Part shown: piece by piece, positions 1-8,559 of the stretch
How the letters are laid out: every line of letters starts with the position of its first letter
Position numbering within the stretch: the stretch's first letter is position 1
Source of the DNA: [Mycobacterium] fortunisiensis
Lineage (GTDB): Bacteria; Actinomycetota; Actinomycetes; Mycobacteriales; Mycobacteriaceae
Assembly: GCF_019050325.1 (NCBI RefSeq)
Contig: NZ_VOMB01000021.1
Coordinates: 124,001 to 188,000, forward strand
Direction: 5' to 3'
DNA length: 64,000 nucleotides
Notes under the pieces: model-generated
The model's database searches: none
Seen by the model: the letters and a program-made list of their open reading frames with translations, nothing else
What the model was told of the DNA's origin: nothing
Program-made: the position numbers and the translations under genes

Positions 1-420
1 GATACGGCTTTCCGGGATGCGGGTCAGATCGGTCTTGTGCAGAACCACCGTGACGACGTCCCACCCGTCCTGGTCGACGGTTCGGCTCACCTCACCGGTG
101 AGCCCGAAGCCGGCCAGCACACCCAGCGCGTCCTCGTCGGTTCCGCGACTCACGAAGGTGACCACGCCGGCGCTCGGCGTCGTCCCAAAAGCCTTGGCGC
201 ACAATTCCATGGCAATTGCCTGCAGCTCTGGCGCGTTGTCACCGGCGATCAGTACCTCGACCTCGCGGCGCTGCGCGGGCAGTCCGGCGAGCTGATTGTC
301 CAGCACCTCGGCCCCTCGTTCACCCAGCAACTCACGGAGCGTTGCCATGCCGTCGGATAGCTGCTGCGCCCCGAGCTCCCCAGCCGGGTCGACCCCGACG
401 CGCACCACCGCAGTTCTCAT
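1..420 (-). CDS. Conserved hypothetical protein, 3' end outside window
   Basis: On the minus strand an open frame starts with ATG at 420 and runs without a stop to base 1, giving 140 residues that begin MRTAVVRVGVDPAGEL. I do not recognise a family. The visible part has no signal peptide, membrane segment or cysteine motif and looks like a small soluble alpha/beta protein. It is divergent from the NuoF-like gene with only about 27 bases between the starts, so the two probably share a promoter region. The gene continues beyond the left edge, so its full length is unknown. Existence is likely from the uninterrupted frame and mycobacterial codon use. Confidence 0.6.
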   Translation of the reverse strand, partial: MRTAVVRVGVDPAGELGAQQLSDGMATLRELLGERGAEVLDNQLAGLPAQRREVEVLIAGDNAPELQAIAMELCAKAFGTTPSAGVVTFVSRGTDEDALGVLAGFGLTGEVSRTVDQDGWDVVTVVLHKTDLTRIPESRI

Positions 421-447
421 GCCGGTAAGCCTAACCGGGGACGGGAT

Positions 448-1746
448 GTGACGATGACAGCCGAACTGACGGTTGCGGTATGGCCGGGGCTCACGCCGCG
501 CCTGCTGCGCGACGGGACCGAAAGCCTGGCCGACTACAAGCAGGCGGGCGGCTATGGCCCCCTTGCAGATCCGGACCAGCTGCTGGCCGAGGTGTCCGCG
601 AGCGGCCTGCTCGGCCGCGGCGGTGCGGCCTTCCCGCTGGCGGTCAAGCTGCGGACGGTGCGCGACAACGGGCAGCGCGACGCAAATGGCACGGTGGTGA
701 TCGCCAATGGCGAAGAGGGTGAGCCCGCCTCGATCAAGGATCGCTGGTTGCTGCGCAACCGCCCCCATGCCGTGCTCGACGGCCTGCGGCTGGCGACGGC
801 GATCGTGCGCGCCGAGCGCGCCGTGGTGTACGTGTCGGATGCTCAGGCAGCAGCCGCCGTCGAACGTGCCCTCGCCGAGCGAGCAGACGGCCGGGACGGC
901 CCGCAGGTCGAATTGGTTACCGTCACACCGGGTTACGTGGCCGGCGAGGAGACCGCCGCGGTGCACGTCGTCAACGGCGGCCCGGCCAAGCCCACCGACA
1001 AACCGCCCCGCCCGTTCGAGGAGGGGGTGGCCGGCAAGCCGACCCTGATCAGCAATGTCGAGACGCTGGCCCACCTGGCCTACCTCCACCAGCACGGCGC
1101 GCAGGCGTTCCGTGCGCTGGGCACCGAGGCCTCCCCCGGCACATTTCTGGCCACCATCACCGGGGCCGGACTCCCGCCCGCGTTGTACGAACTCCCGCAC
1201 GGCATCGCCTTCGCCGACCTGCTGACCTTGCACGGCGTTTCGAGCGACAACGTCCGCGGAGCGTTGCTCGGCGGCTACTTCGCCGGCCTGGTCAATCGCG
1301 ACATCCTCGGGGCCACGCTGGATCACGAATCCGTCCGGGCCCTCGGCAGCGGACTGGGCTGCGGGGCGATCGGCATCCTCACCGACGACTGCCCGGTGGC
1401 GGTGGCGGCGTCGGTGCTGGCGTACTTCGACCGGGAGAACGCCGGGCAGTGCGGTTCGTGCTTCAACGGCACCGCCGCGATGGCGGCCGTGGCCACCGCG
1501 CTGCGCGACGGTGATGCCACTGCAGAAGACGTGGAACGGCTGCGGCGTTGGTCGGTGGTGCTGCGCGGCCGGGGCGCCTGCGCCACGCTCGACGGTGCCG
1601 CCAACGTGGCGGCCAGCCTGCTGGCCCAGTTCCCCGACCTGGTCCAGCGGCACCTCGAAAGTGGCTGTCAGACCTGCCGTTCCGGTGCCTTCACCGCCGC
1701 GCGGCCCTACGAAGTGGAGTCTCTGGAGGCGGTGGTCGCGGTATGA
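448..1746 (+). CDS. NuoF-like (51 kDa) FMN/iron-sulfur NADH oxidoreductase
   Basis: This is a stand-alone relative of complex I subunit NuoF, expected to take electrons from NADH through FMN to an iron-sulfur cluster. Family signatures are present in order: GRGGAAFP (56-63), NGEEGEP (87-93) and GYVAGEETA (162-170), then a C-terminal cluster region. NuoF normally binds N3 with CxxCxxC plus a fourth Cys. Here Cys335 and Cys338 (QCGSCFNG) and Cys378 (GAC) are present, the third Cys position is Gly341, and an extra CQTC (407-410) lies near the C-terminus. The start is GTG 448 or ATG 454, which encode nearly the same protein. The stop overlaps the ferredoxin start (ATGA), so the two are translationally coupled. 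That makes a ferredoxin-reductase role for the neighbouring oxygenases likely, which is inference. Confidence 0.85.
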   Translation: MTMTAELTVAVWPGLTPRLLRDGTESLADYKQAGGYGPLADPDQLLAEVSASGLLGRGGAAFPLAVKLRTVRDNGQRDANGTVVIANGEEGEPASIKDRWLLRNRPHAVLDGLRLATAIVRAERAVVYVSDAQAAAAVERALAERADGRDGPQVELVTVTPGYVAGEETAAVHVVNGGPAKPTDKPPRPFEEGVAGKPTLISNVETLAHLAYLHQHGAQAFRALGTEASPGTFLATITGAGLPPALYELPHGIAFADLLTLHGVSSDNVRGALLGGYFAGLVNRDILGATLDHESVRALGSGLGCGAIGILTDDCPVAVAASVLAYFDRENAGQCGSCFNGTAAMAAVATALRDGDATAEDVERLRRWSVVLRGRGACATLDGAANVAASLLAQFPDLVQRHLESGCQTCRSGAFTAARPYEVESLEAVVAV

Positions 1747-1964
1747 AGGTCAAGCTGGATCGCACGTTGTGCGATGGCTTCGGGTTGTGCGCCAAGCACG
1801 CCCCCGAGTACTTCCCGCTCGACGATTGGGGCTACGCCGTGCTCAAAGGTGACGGCAACATCCCCGAGGCCGACCAGGACGCGGTCCGGCGGGCCCTGCT
1901 CGACTGCCCGGTGCACGCGATCATCGAGTTGCGGGAGACACGGACCGAACGCGAGGCCGGCTGA
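1743..1964 (+). CDS. Ferredoxin, 3Fe-4S type (F-variant)
   Basis: A 73-residue ferredoxin of the kind that serves mycobacterial P450s. The motif is C-x2-?-x2-C-xn-CP, with Cys10, Cys16 and Cys55-Pro56. The variable residue next to the cluster is Phe13, where classical ferredoxins have Cys or His, so a three-iron cluster is expected. ATG 1743 overlaps the stop of the NuoF-like gene by four bases, which fixes this start over the longer upstream frame. It likely accepts electrons from the NuoF-like protein and passes them to a P450 in the region, though none is directly adjacent. Confidence 0.9.
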   Translation: MKVKLDRTLCDGFGLCAKHAPEYFPLDDWGYAVLKGDGNIPEADQDAVRRALLDCPVHAIIELRETRTEREAG

Positions 1965-2006
1965 GCACAGGGCAATGGATCACCGATACCGGAAACTGGT
2001 AACGTG

Positions 2007-2022
2007 ATTCTCCACACAGAAT
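2007..2022. promoter_or_regulatory. Inverted repeat upstream of DUF35-thiolase gene
   Basis: ATTCT-N6-AGAAT lies 25 bases before the TTG start of the next gene, in the only gap (83 bases) between the ferredoxin and that gene. It is a plausible repressor site. Its half-sites resemble the AGAA core of the TGAGAA-N5-TTCTCA motif but are arranged the opposite way, so it should not be counted as a member. Confidence 0.3.
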
Positions 2023-2047
2023 AACCTGCTTACCACCGGAGCCGAGT

Positions 2048-3703
2048 TTGTCAGAGATACCGGGACGTCCGCTCCCCACGGTCACCACGCTCAACGAGTA
2101 CTACTGGACGGCGGGCGCCGACGGGGTGCTGCGCATCCAGGAATGTCAGGACTGCAACGCCCTGATCCATCCGCCACAGCCGATCTGCCGCTACTGTCGC
2201 AGCCACAACATGGGTGTCCGCGACGTATCGGGACGCGGGTCGCTGGCCGGGTTCACGGTCAACCACCGGTTCGGCTTCCCCGACATGCCACCGCCGTACG
2301 TGGTGGCCGAGGTCGCCGTCGCCGAGGATCCCCGGGTCCGGCTCACCACCAACATCGTCGAGTGCGATTCCGAGGACCTCAAACTCGGGATGCCCGTAGA
2401 GGTCGATTTTCAGCACATCGAGGATGTCTGGCTGCCGGTGTTCAAACCCTCGGCCGACACCACCGCCACTCCTCCTGTTGCCGAACCCGTCGCGCCCCAG
2501 GACGTCGCCAAGTACGTGCGGCCGATGCTGACCAAGGAGAAGTTCGAGGACCACTCGGCGATCACCGGCATCGGGATGTCCAAGATCGGTCGCCGCCAGA
2601 TGGTGCCCCCGCTGTCGCTGACCATCGATGCCGCCGAAAAGGCCGTCGCCGACGCCGGTTTGACCTTCGACGACATCGACGGTCTGTCCACCTATCCCGG
2701 GCTGGCCATCGCCGGGATGGGCGAAGGCGGCGTGAGCGCGCTCGAAGGTGCGCTCGGGCTGCGACCGACGTGGATCAACGGCGGGATGGACACCTTCGGG
2801 CCGGGCGGTTCGGTGATCGCGGCGATGATGGCGGTCGCCACCGGTATGGCCCGCCACGTGCTGTGCTTCCGCACTCTGTGGGAGGCAACGTTCGGCCAGT
2901 TGGTCAAGGAGGGCAAGATGTCCCCTCCGATGGGTGGCCGCAGCGACAACTGGCAGCACCCGTACGGCGCCACCTCCGCCGCACACACGTTGGCGCAGAA
3001 CGCCGGTCGCCACTTCGACCGATACGGCACCACGCGCGAGACCCTCGGCTGGATCGCGCTCAACCAGCGCGCCAACGCCGCGCTGAACCCGACGGCCATC
3101 TACCGCGATCCGATGACCATGGACGACTATCTGTCGGCCCGCATGATCACGACGCCGTTCGGTCTGTATGACTGCGACGTGCCGTGTGACGGCGCGGTGG
3201 CCGTCATCGTGTCAGCGGTCGACGCTGCGCGTGATCTCGCCAAACCGCCGATCCTGTTCGAGGCGGTGGGCACCCAGATCGTCGAACGCCTCGACTGGGA
3301 CCAGACCACGCTCACCCACGAACCCCAGGTGTTGGGCCAGAGCGCACACATGTGGTCACGAACCTCGTTGCGCCCCAGCGATGTCGACGTCGCCGAGCTC
3401 TATGACGGATTCAGCTTCAACTGCCTGTCCTGGCTGGAGGGGCTGGGCTTCTGCGGCATCGGCGAGGCCAAGGACTTCCTCGACGGCGGCCACAACATCG
3501 CCCGCGACGGCATCATCCCGCTCAACACCCACGGTGGGCAGCTCTCGCACGGCCGTACGCACGGCATGGGCCTGATCCATGAGGCGGTCACCCAGTTGCG
3601 CGGTGAGGCCGGCGAGCGTCAGGTGGCCGATGCCCGTGTCGCGGTGGCCAGCAGCGGCGGCCTGACCCCGAGCGGCGTACTGCTGATGCGCCGGGACGAC
3701 TAG
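2048..3703 (+). CDS. Fused DUF35 (Zn-ribbon/OB) and Ltp2-type thiolase-like protein
   Basis: A 551-residue two-domain protein. Residues 1-130 are a ChsH2-like DUF35 domain with a zinc ribbon (Cys33, Cys36, Cys47, Cys50) and an OB fold. From about residue 170 it is a thiolase-superfamily domain of the SCP-x/Ltp2 class. The usual nucleophilic Cys is absent (local sequence GGMDTFGPGGS), while NTHGGQLSHGR near the C-terminus is kept. In steroid side-chain breakdown, Ltp2 is a retro-aldolase that works with the DUF35 domain of ChsH2 on a separate chain; here both are on one polypeptide. The likely role is carbon-carbon cleavage of a beta-hydroxyacyl-CoA (inference). The start is TTG 2048. Confidence 0.85.
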   Translation: MSEIPGRPLPTVTTLNEYYWTAGADGVLRIQECQDCNALIHPPQPICRYCRSHNMGVRDVSGRGSLAGFTVNHRFGFPDMPPPYVVAEVAVAEDPRVRLTTNIVECDSEDLKLGMPVEVDFQHIEDVWLPVFKPSADTTATPPVAEPVAPQDVAKYVRPMLTKEKFEDHSAITGIGMSKIGRRQMVPPLSLTIDAAEKAVADAGLTFDDIDGLSTYPGLAIAGMGEGGVSALEGALGLRPTWINGGMDTFGPGGSVIAAMMAVATGMARHVLCFRTLWEATFGQLVKEGKMSPPMGGRSDNWQHPYGATSAAHTLAQNAGRHFDRYGTTRETLGWIALNQRANAALNPTAIYRDPMTMDDYLSARMITTPFGLYDCDVPCDGAVAVIVSAVDAARDLAKPPILFEAVGTQIVERLDWDQTTLTHEPQVLGQSAHMWSRTSLRPSDVDVAELYDGFSFNCLSWLEGLGFCGIGEAKDFLDGGHNIARDGIIPLNTHGGQLSHGRTHGMGLIHEAVTQLRGEAGERQVADARVAVASSGGLTPSGVLLMRRDD

Positions 3704-3707
3704 ACCC

Positions 3708-4589
3708 ATGAGCAAGGCCGAGCCGCACCCCAGGGTGGTGATGGTCGACGGCGTGCCGATGTCGGCGGTGGTGGCCGAAGCCCCGGACCAACGCGCCGTC
3801 GTCGTCGCATTACACGGCGGCGCCACCACGTCGGCGTACTTCGACTGCCCCGGCCATGCCGAGCTGTCACTGCTGCGGATCGCGGTCGCCCAGGGCTACA
3901 CCGTGATCGCCCTGGATCGCCCCGGCTACGGCGCCTCGGCGGCCTATCCGGACGCCATGATGCGGCCCGAGCAGCGGGTTGCCCTGGCGTGGGGCGTGAT
4001 CGAGCGCATCGCCGGTACCGCCGACCTGTTCGTGTTGGGCCACTCGCTGGGTTGCGAGCTGGCCCTGCATCTGGCCGTGGCGCAGCCCGAGGTGCTCGGC
4101 GTCTCACTGGCCGGCACCGGCCGCCGCTATCACCCGAGTGCCCAGGAGATGCTGCGCGGCGCCTCGCCGCAGAACCGCCCGCGTGGTCTGCGGGAGCTGC
4201 TCTGGGAGCCGGCGCGGCTCTACCCGTCCGACGTGATCGGCGCGGGACTGTCCGCAGGCGGCGCCCCGTACGAGGGCGACATCGTGAAAACCTGGTCACG
4301 ACAGGACTTTCCGATGCTGGCCGGGCAGACCCGAGTCCCGGTACAGTTCCTGGCCGGCCAGTACGAGAACGTCTGGGAGTCCGACGCCGAAGCGCTGGCC
4401 GGGATCGCGGCGATGTTCACCGCCGCGCCGCGGGTGCAGACCGCAGAACTGCCCGACAGCGGCCACAACCTGAGCGTGGGACTGACCGCAGGGGCCTACC
4501 ACCGCGCGGTGTTGGCGTTTGCCGACGAGTGCGTGGCCGGCCACGCCCGTGAGACTGTGAAAACCGAAGTGGAAGTGGAGGCACGTTGA
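3708..4589 (+). CDS. Alpha/beta hydrolase
   Basis: A 293-residue alpha/beta hydrolase. It has an oxyanion HGG (36-38), nucleophile elbow GHSLG with Ser113, and a C-terminal catalytic His in SGHNLSVG. No signal peptide or membrane segment is seen, so it is cytoplasmic. It starts 4 bases after the DUF35-thiolase gene and its stop overlaps the next start by one base (TGATG), so it belongs to that operon. It could hydrolyse a thioester, ester or C-C bond; the sequence does not decide. Confidence 0.85.
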   Translation: MSKAEPHPRVVMVDGVPMSAVVAEAPDQRAVVVALHGGATTSAYFDCPGHAELSLLRIAVAQGYTVIALDRPGYGASAAYPDAMMRPEQRVALAWGVIERIAGTADLFVLGHSLGCELALHLAVAQPEVLGVSLAGTGRRYHPSAQEMLRGASPQNRPRGLRELLWEPARLYPSDVIGAGLSAGGAPYEGDIVKTWSRQDFPMLAGQTRVPVQFLAGQYENVWESDAEALAGIAAMFTAAPRVQTAELPDSGHNLSVGLTAGAYHRAVLAFADECVAGHARETVKTEVEVEAR

Positions 4590-5407
4590 TGCGAGTCGGA
4601 TTTATCGGGTTGGGCAGCCAGGGGGCACCGATGGCCCGGCGGATCGCCGAAGGCGGCTTCGAGACCACCCTGTGGGCCCGGCGCCCGGCCTCGCTGGAGC
4701 CCTTCGCCGACACCGCCGCCAAGACCGCGGGATCCCCGGCGGAGTTGGCTGCCGCCAGCGACCTCGTCTGCCTGTGCGTGGTGGGCGACGACGACGTCCG
4801 CCAGGTACTGGACGGCGAGACCGGGGTGCTCGCCGGGCTGGCCCCGGGCGGGATCATCGCCATCCATTCGACGGTGCATCCCGACACCTGCCGCGAGATC
4901 GCGGAAAAGGCGGCGGAACAAGGCGTCACGGTGATCGACGCGCCGGTCAGCGGCGGCGAGCCGGCCGCCTCGGCCGGCACCCTGCTGGTGATGGTCGGCG
5001 GCGACGAAGAGACCGTCGAAAAGGTGCGTCCGGTGTTCGCCACCTACGCCGACCCGATCGTGCACCTCGGTGGTGTCGGGGCCGGACAGGTCGCCAAGAT
5101 CCTGAACAACCTGCTGTTCAGCGCGAACCTCGGGGCTGCCATGAGCGCGCTGGAACTCGGTGAGGCGCTGGGGGTTCCGCGCACCGCGCTGTGCGAGGTG
5201 ATCTCGCGCGGCTCGGCCACCAGCAAGGCGCTCAACAGCATTGCGATGTTCGGCGGCACGCTGGACAACCTGGCCCCGATCGCCGGTGCGCTGCTGCAGA
5301 AGGACTGCCGGCATGCGGCCAGCCTGGCCGACGATGCTTCGGCACCCCAGGGCGCCGTGTTTGACGCGGCCGACAATGCCCTGGCCATCATGAACCATCC
5401 CCGCTGA
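4589..5407 (+). CDS. 3-hydroxyisobutyrate-dehydrogenase-family oxidoreductase (copy 1)
   Basis: An NAD(P)-dependent beta-hydroxyacid dehydrogenase of about 272 residues. The N-terminal Rossmann motif is GFIGLGSQGAPM, the substrate-binding segment is DAPVSGGEPAASAGTL, and the conserved lysine lies in GQVAKILNN. ATG 4589 overlaps the previous stop by one base and follows a GGAGG ribosome-binding site by about 8 bases, so it is preferred to the TTG three bases earlier. The stop overlaps the start of copy 2 in the same way. It probably oxidises a branched 3-hydroxy acid or reduces a semialdehyde. Confidence 0.9.
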   Translation: MRVGFIGLGSQGAPMARRIAEGGFETTLWARRPASLEPFADTAAKTAGSPAELAAASDLVCLCVVGDDDVRQVLDGETGVLAGLAPGGIIAIHSTVHPDTCREIAEKAAEQGVTVIDAPVSGGEPAASAGTLLVMVGGDEETVEKVRPVFATYADPIVHLGGVGAGQVAKILNNLLFSANLGAAMSALELGEALGVPRTALCEVISRGSATSKALNSIAMFGGTLDNLAPIAGALLQKDCRHAASLADDASAPQGAVFDAADNALAIMNHPR

Positions 5408-6195
5408 TGCGCGTCGGCTTCATCGGCGCCGGCCGGATGGGCGCACCGATGGTGCGCCGCCTGGCTGACGCCGGGCACCAGGTCCGGGCACTGGGCCGGG
5501 ACGACGAAAAACGCGCTGCGGTGGCCGCACTCGGGGCCGAGCCGGTGGACTCACCGCGCGCGGCGGTCACCGACGCCGAGGTGACGATCATCTGCGTGTT
5601 CACCGATGACCAGGTGCTCGCGCTGTGCCCGGATCTGATCGACGAGGTGCCGGAAGGTTCGGTCCTGGTGCTGCACACCACCGGCAGCCCCCGCACCGCC
5701 GAAGCCCTCGCCGAACGTGGCGCCGCCCGCCGCGTCGCGATCATCGACGCCCCGGTCAGCGGTGGACCACACGACATCGCGGCCGGGACCGTCACGGTCT
5801 TCGCCGGCGGTGACGAGGACGCAGTGTCCCGGGCCCGCGAGGTGCTGACGGCCTATGCCGACCCGGTGTTGCACGTCGGCCCGGTCGGTTCCGGGCAACG
5901 GGTGAAGCTGGTGAACAACGCCTTGTTCGCGGCACAGATCGGCGCGGTTGCCGAGGGAGTGCGGTTGGGCGACCGGCTGGGCATCGACGAGGCGACGCTG
6001 CTGAGCGCCCTCACCCACGGCAGCGCCGCGAGCCGCGCACTGGGCGGCATCGCCGCCACCGGCTCGGCCGAGGCCTTCATCGCCCGGGTCGGCGAATTCA
6101 TCGGCAAAGATGTCGCGGTGGTGCGCCGCACCGTGTCGGAGCTGGACGGTGACCTGGGCCGACTCGAGGGTCTGCTCGACTCCGCGCTGAAGTGA
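5407..6195 (+). CDS. 3-hydroxyisobutyrate-dehydrogenase-family oxidoreductase (copy 2)
   Basis: A 262-residue paralogue directly following copy 1, with GFIGAGRMGAPM, DAPVSGGPHDIAAGT and a lysine in QRVKLVNN. Catalytic features are intact. The two copies differ clearly outside the motifs, so this is not a recent duplication and they may form a heteromer or act on different substrates. ATG 5407 overlaps the previous stop (TGATG). Confidence 0.9.
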   Translation: MRVGFIGAGRMGAPMVRRLADAGHQVRALGRDDEKRAAVAALGAEPVDSPRAAVTDAEVTIICVFTDDQVLALCPDLIDEVPEGSVLVLHTTGSPRTAEALAERGAARRVAIIDAPVSGGPHDIAAGTVTVFAGGDEDAVSRAREVLTAYADPVLHVGPVGSGQRVKLVNNALFAAQIGAVAEGVRLGDRLGIDEATLLSALTHGSAASRALGGIAATGSAEAFIARVGEFIGKDVAVVRRTVSELDGDLGRLEGLLDSALK

Positions 6196-6260
6196 AGCAA
6201 CCTCACATCACGACCTGATCAGCACCCATTTTGTGCTTTTCAAACAGCGCACGACGGATT

Positions 6261-6277
6261 ACTGTTAGCGTTACAGT
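6261..6277. promoter_or_regulatory. Imperfect inverted repeat upstream of P450
   Basis: ACTGT-N7-ACAGT lies in the 149-base gap between copy 2 of the dehydrogenase and the P450 start. It is a candidate operator or promoter-proximal site for the P450-ferredoxin-hydrolase group. No clear -10/-35 pair was seen. Confidence 0.3.
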
Positions 6278-6344
6278 TCAGCAGTTTCCCGTAACGTGTC
6301 ACAGCACTTCCGGCCCAGCCCGCCGCGAAGGAGGAGCCAGCCAA

Positions 6345-7547
6345 ATGACCAAGGCCCAGGTGATTTTCGATCCGTTCTCCGAGGAGTTCTTCAACAACCC
6401 GTTCGACATGTACCGGCGGATGCGCGCCGACGCGCCGCTGTACTACAACGAGGAGCGCGATTTCTACGCCCTGACCCGGCACGACGATGTTGCGGCGGCG
6501 CTGAAGGATCACGAGGCGTTCTCGTCGTCGCGCGGCTGCGATCTGGCCATGGTGCAGAGCGACGAGCCGCCGCAGAAGTCGATCATCTTCATGGACCCGC
6601 CCGATCACCGGCACATGCGCAGCCTGCTGAACAAGGCGTTCACCCCCCGGATGATCCAGTCGCAGCGCGACACCATCGTCGAACAGATCGACCACTTCCT
6701 CGGATCGATCGACTCCGACGAGTTCGACATCGTCCAGGACTTCTCCGGGCCGTTCCCTGTCGAGGTGATCACCCGGATGGCCGGGGTGGATCCGGAATAC
6801 CGCCAGCAGGTCCGGCACTGGATCGACACCAGTCTGTCCCGCGAGCCCGGCCAGATCGGCTACTCCGAGGCCGGCATGCAGGCCAACATCGATACCGGCA
6901 TCTACTACTACGGGCTGGTGCAGAAGCGTCGGGAAAACCCGCAGGACGACATGATCAGCAAGCTGATCGCGGCCGAGATCCCCGGCGAGAACGGCGAGAT
7001 GCGTCGCCTCGACGACATCGAGATCACCGGGTTCGCCACCCTGCTCGGCGGGGCGGGCGCCGAGACCGTGACCAAGCTCGTCGGCACGGCGATGGTGCTG
7101 TTCGCCCGGTTCCCTGAGCAGTGGCAGAAGCTGCTCGACGACCGCGAAAAGGTCCCGGCCGCAGTCGAGGAACTGCTCCGCTACGAAGGTCCGGTGCAGT
7201 ACAACGTGCGCTACACCCTCAAGGACGCCCACGTCCCCAGCGGCACGATCCCGGCGGGCAAGGCGGTGTTCCTGATCAGCGCCGCGGCCAACCGCGATCC
7301 CGAGGCGTTCACCGATGCCGATGTGTTCGACATCGAGCGGGACCGCACCGAGGCCCAGAACCTTGGGCTGGGCTACGGCATCCACAGCTGTCTCGGCGCC
7401 GCCCTGGCCCGCATGGAGAGCGCCATCGCCCTGGAGAAACTGCTCGACTTCATGCCTCGCTACGAGGTGAAATGGGATCAGCTGCAACGGGTTCAGATGC
7501 AGAATGTCGCGGGGTACGCCAATGTGCCGGTGAAGGTGTTGCGCTAA
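6345..7547 (+). CDS. Cytochrome P450
   Basis: A 400-residue bacterial class I P450. It has I-helix GGAGAET (235-241), ExxR as E276-LL-R279 and haem-binding LGYGIHSCLG with Cys349 as thiolate ligand. The usual Phe at the start of the haem motif is Leu342. ATG 6345 is chosen because AAGGAGGAG precedes it; the frame extends upstream to a TTG at 6231 with no ribosome site. The stop overlaps the ferredoxin start (TAATG). The N-terminal region (PLYYNEERDFYALTRHDD) closely resembles the P450 at 16910, so the two are likely related subfamilies. Confidence 0.93.
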   Translation: MTKAQVIFDPFSEEFFNNPFDMYRRMRADAPLYYNEERDFYALTRHDDVAAALKDHEAFSSSRGCDLAMVQSDEPPQKSIIFMDPPDHRHMRSLLNKAFTPRMIQSQRDTIVEQIDHFLGSIDSDEFDIVQDFSGPFPVEVITRMAGVDPEYRQQVRHWIDTSLSREPGQIGYSEAGMQANIDTGIYYYGLVQKRRENPQDDMISKLIAAEIPGENGEMRRLDDIEITGFATLLGGAGAETVTKLVGTAMVLFARFPEQWQKLLDDREKVPAAVEELLRYEGPVQYNVRYTLKDAHVPSGTIPAGKAVFLISAAANRDPEAFTDADVFDIERDRTEAQNLGLGYGIHSCLGAALARMESAIALEKLLDFMPRYEVKWDQLQRVQMQNVAGYANVPVKVLR

Positions 7548-7747
7548 TGACAAGAAAAGTTCACGTCGACTTCGGCATCTGCGAGAGCAACGGGGTGTGC
7601 ATGGGCATCATCCCGGAGGTGTTCGACCTTGACGACGAGGATTACCTGCATGTCCTGCAGGAGGAAGTGACACCGGAGAACGAGGCCCAGATCCTCGAAG
7701 CGGTCCGGCAATGTCCCCGGCAGGCCATTTCGGTCGAAGACGAGTAG
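7547..7747 (+). CDS. Ferredoxin, 3Fe-4S type (N-variant)
   Basis: A 66-residue ferredoxin with Cys12, Asn15 at the variable cluster position, Cys18 and Cys56-Pro57. ATG 7547 shares one base with the P450 stop codon, so it is almost certainly the cognate redox partner of that P450. Confidence 0.92.
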   Translation: MTRKVHVDFGICESNGVCMGIIPEVFDLDDEDYLHVLQEEVTPENEAQILEAVRQCPRQAISVEDE

Positions 7748-7757
7748 CCCGTCGACG

Positions 7758-8525
7758 ATGCGGTTCGTCTTCGTCCACGGCGGTTTTCACGCGGCTTGGT
7801 GCTGGGAGCGCACCATCGCCGAACTACAGAAGTTGGGCCATGACGGCGTTGCGGTGGACCTGCCCGGCCATGGTGCCCGACTGGCCGAAGAGTCGACGCT
7901 GGCGAACCGTCGCGCCGCGATCGTCGAGGTGATGAAGCCCGGGGATGTGCTCGTGGGCCATTCCGGCGGCGGGTTCGACGCCACCCTCGCCGCCGATGCG
8001 GCCCCTGAACTGGTGGGCCACATCGTGTACCTGGCCGCCGCACTGCCCAGAGAGGGCCGGACCTATCCCGAGGCGATGGCCATGCGGTCCGAGGAGGATC
8101 AACTCGGCGACGAATTCGACGGCGACGTCGGTGAGATGCTGGGCTACCTGCGCTTCGACGAGGACGGCGCGATGCACTTCGCCGACTTCGACGGAGCGTG
8201 GCGGTACTTCTACCATGACTGCGACGAGGCCACGGCCCGTTGGGCTTTCGAACGGCTGGGCCCCGAACGTTTCGGGGACACCACGGTCACGCCGGTGTCG
8301 GTGCCGCAGTTCTGGGCGGCTGATCTGCCTCGCAGCTTCATCCGGTGTCTGCAGGATCGTTCGATGCCAAAATGGCTGGCCGACACCGTGACACAGCGCC
8401 TCGGGGTGGAGCAACTCACCATCGACGCGTCGCACTCACCGTTTTTGAGTCGGCCGCGCGAGCTCGCCGAGCTGCTACTGCACGCCACCACCACCAGTCC
8501 GGTCACCGCCCTGACCCCGACGTAG
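7758..8525 (+). CDS. Alpha/beta hydrolase, methylesterase-like
   Basis: A 255-residue small alpha/beta hydrolase opening with FVFVHGGFHAAWCW, typical of the plant methylesterase/hydroxynitrile-lyase-like group. The nucleophile is Ser69 in GHSGGG and the general-base His is in DASHSPFLS near residue 236. It lies 10 bases after the ferredoxin and probably belongs to the P450 operon, perhaps hydrolysing an ester made by, or protecting, the P450 substrate. Confidence 0.85.
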   Translation: MRFVFVHGGFHAAWCWERTIAELQKLGHDGVAVDLPGHGARLAEESTLANRRAAIVEVMKPGDVLVGHSGGGFDATLAADAAPELVGHIVYLAAALPREGRTYPEAMAMRSEEDQLGDEFDGDVGEMLGYLRFDEDGAMHFADFDGAWRYFYHDCDEATARWAFERLGPERFGDTTVTPVSVPQFWAADLPRSFIRCLQDRSMPKWLADTVTQRLGVEQLTIDASHSPFLSRPRELAELLLHATTTSPVTALTPT

Positions 8526-8559
8526 CGCCGCCCTCACCGCAGAATCAACAGCGCGAAAG

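Noticed and set aside
2051..3013. A 320-codon minus-strand frame inside the DUF35-thiolase gene.
   Set aside because: The plus-strand frame has clear zinc-ribbon and thiolase motifs; the antisense product resembles no protein and is a GC shadow.
6240..7553. A 437-codon minus-strand frame opposite the P450 gene.
   Set aside because: It mirrors the P450 almost exactly in length, as expected for an antisense shadow of a high-GC gene.
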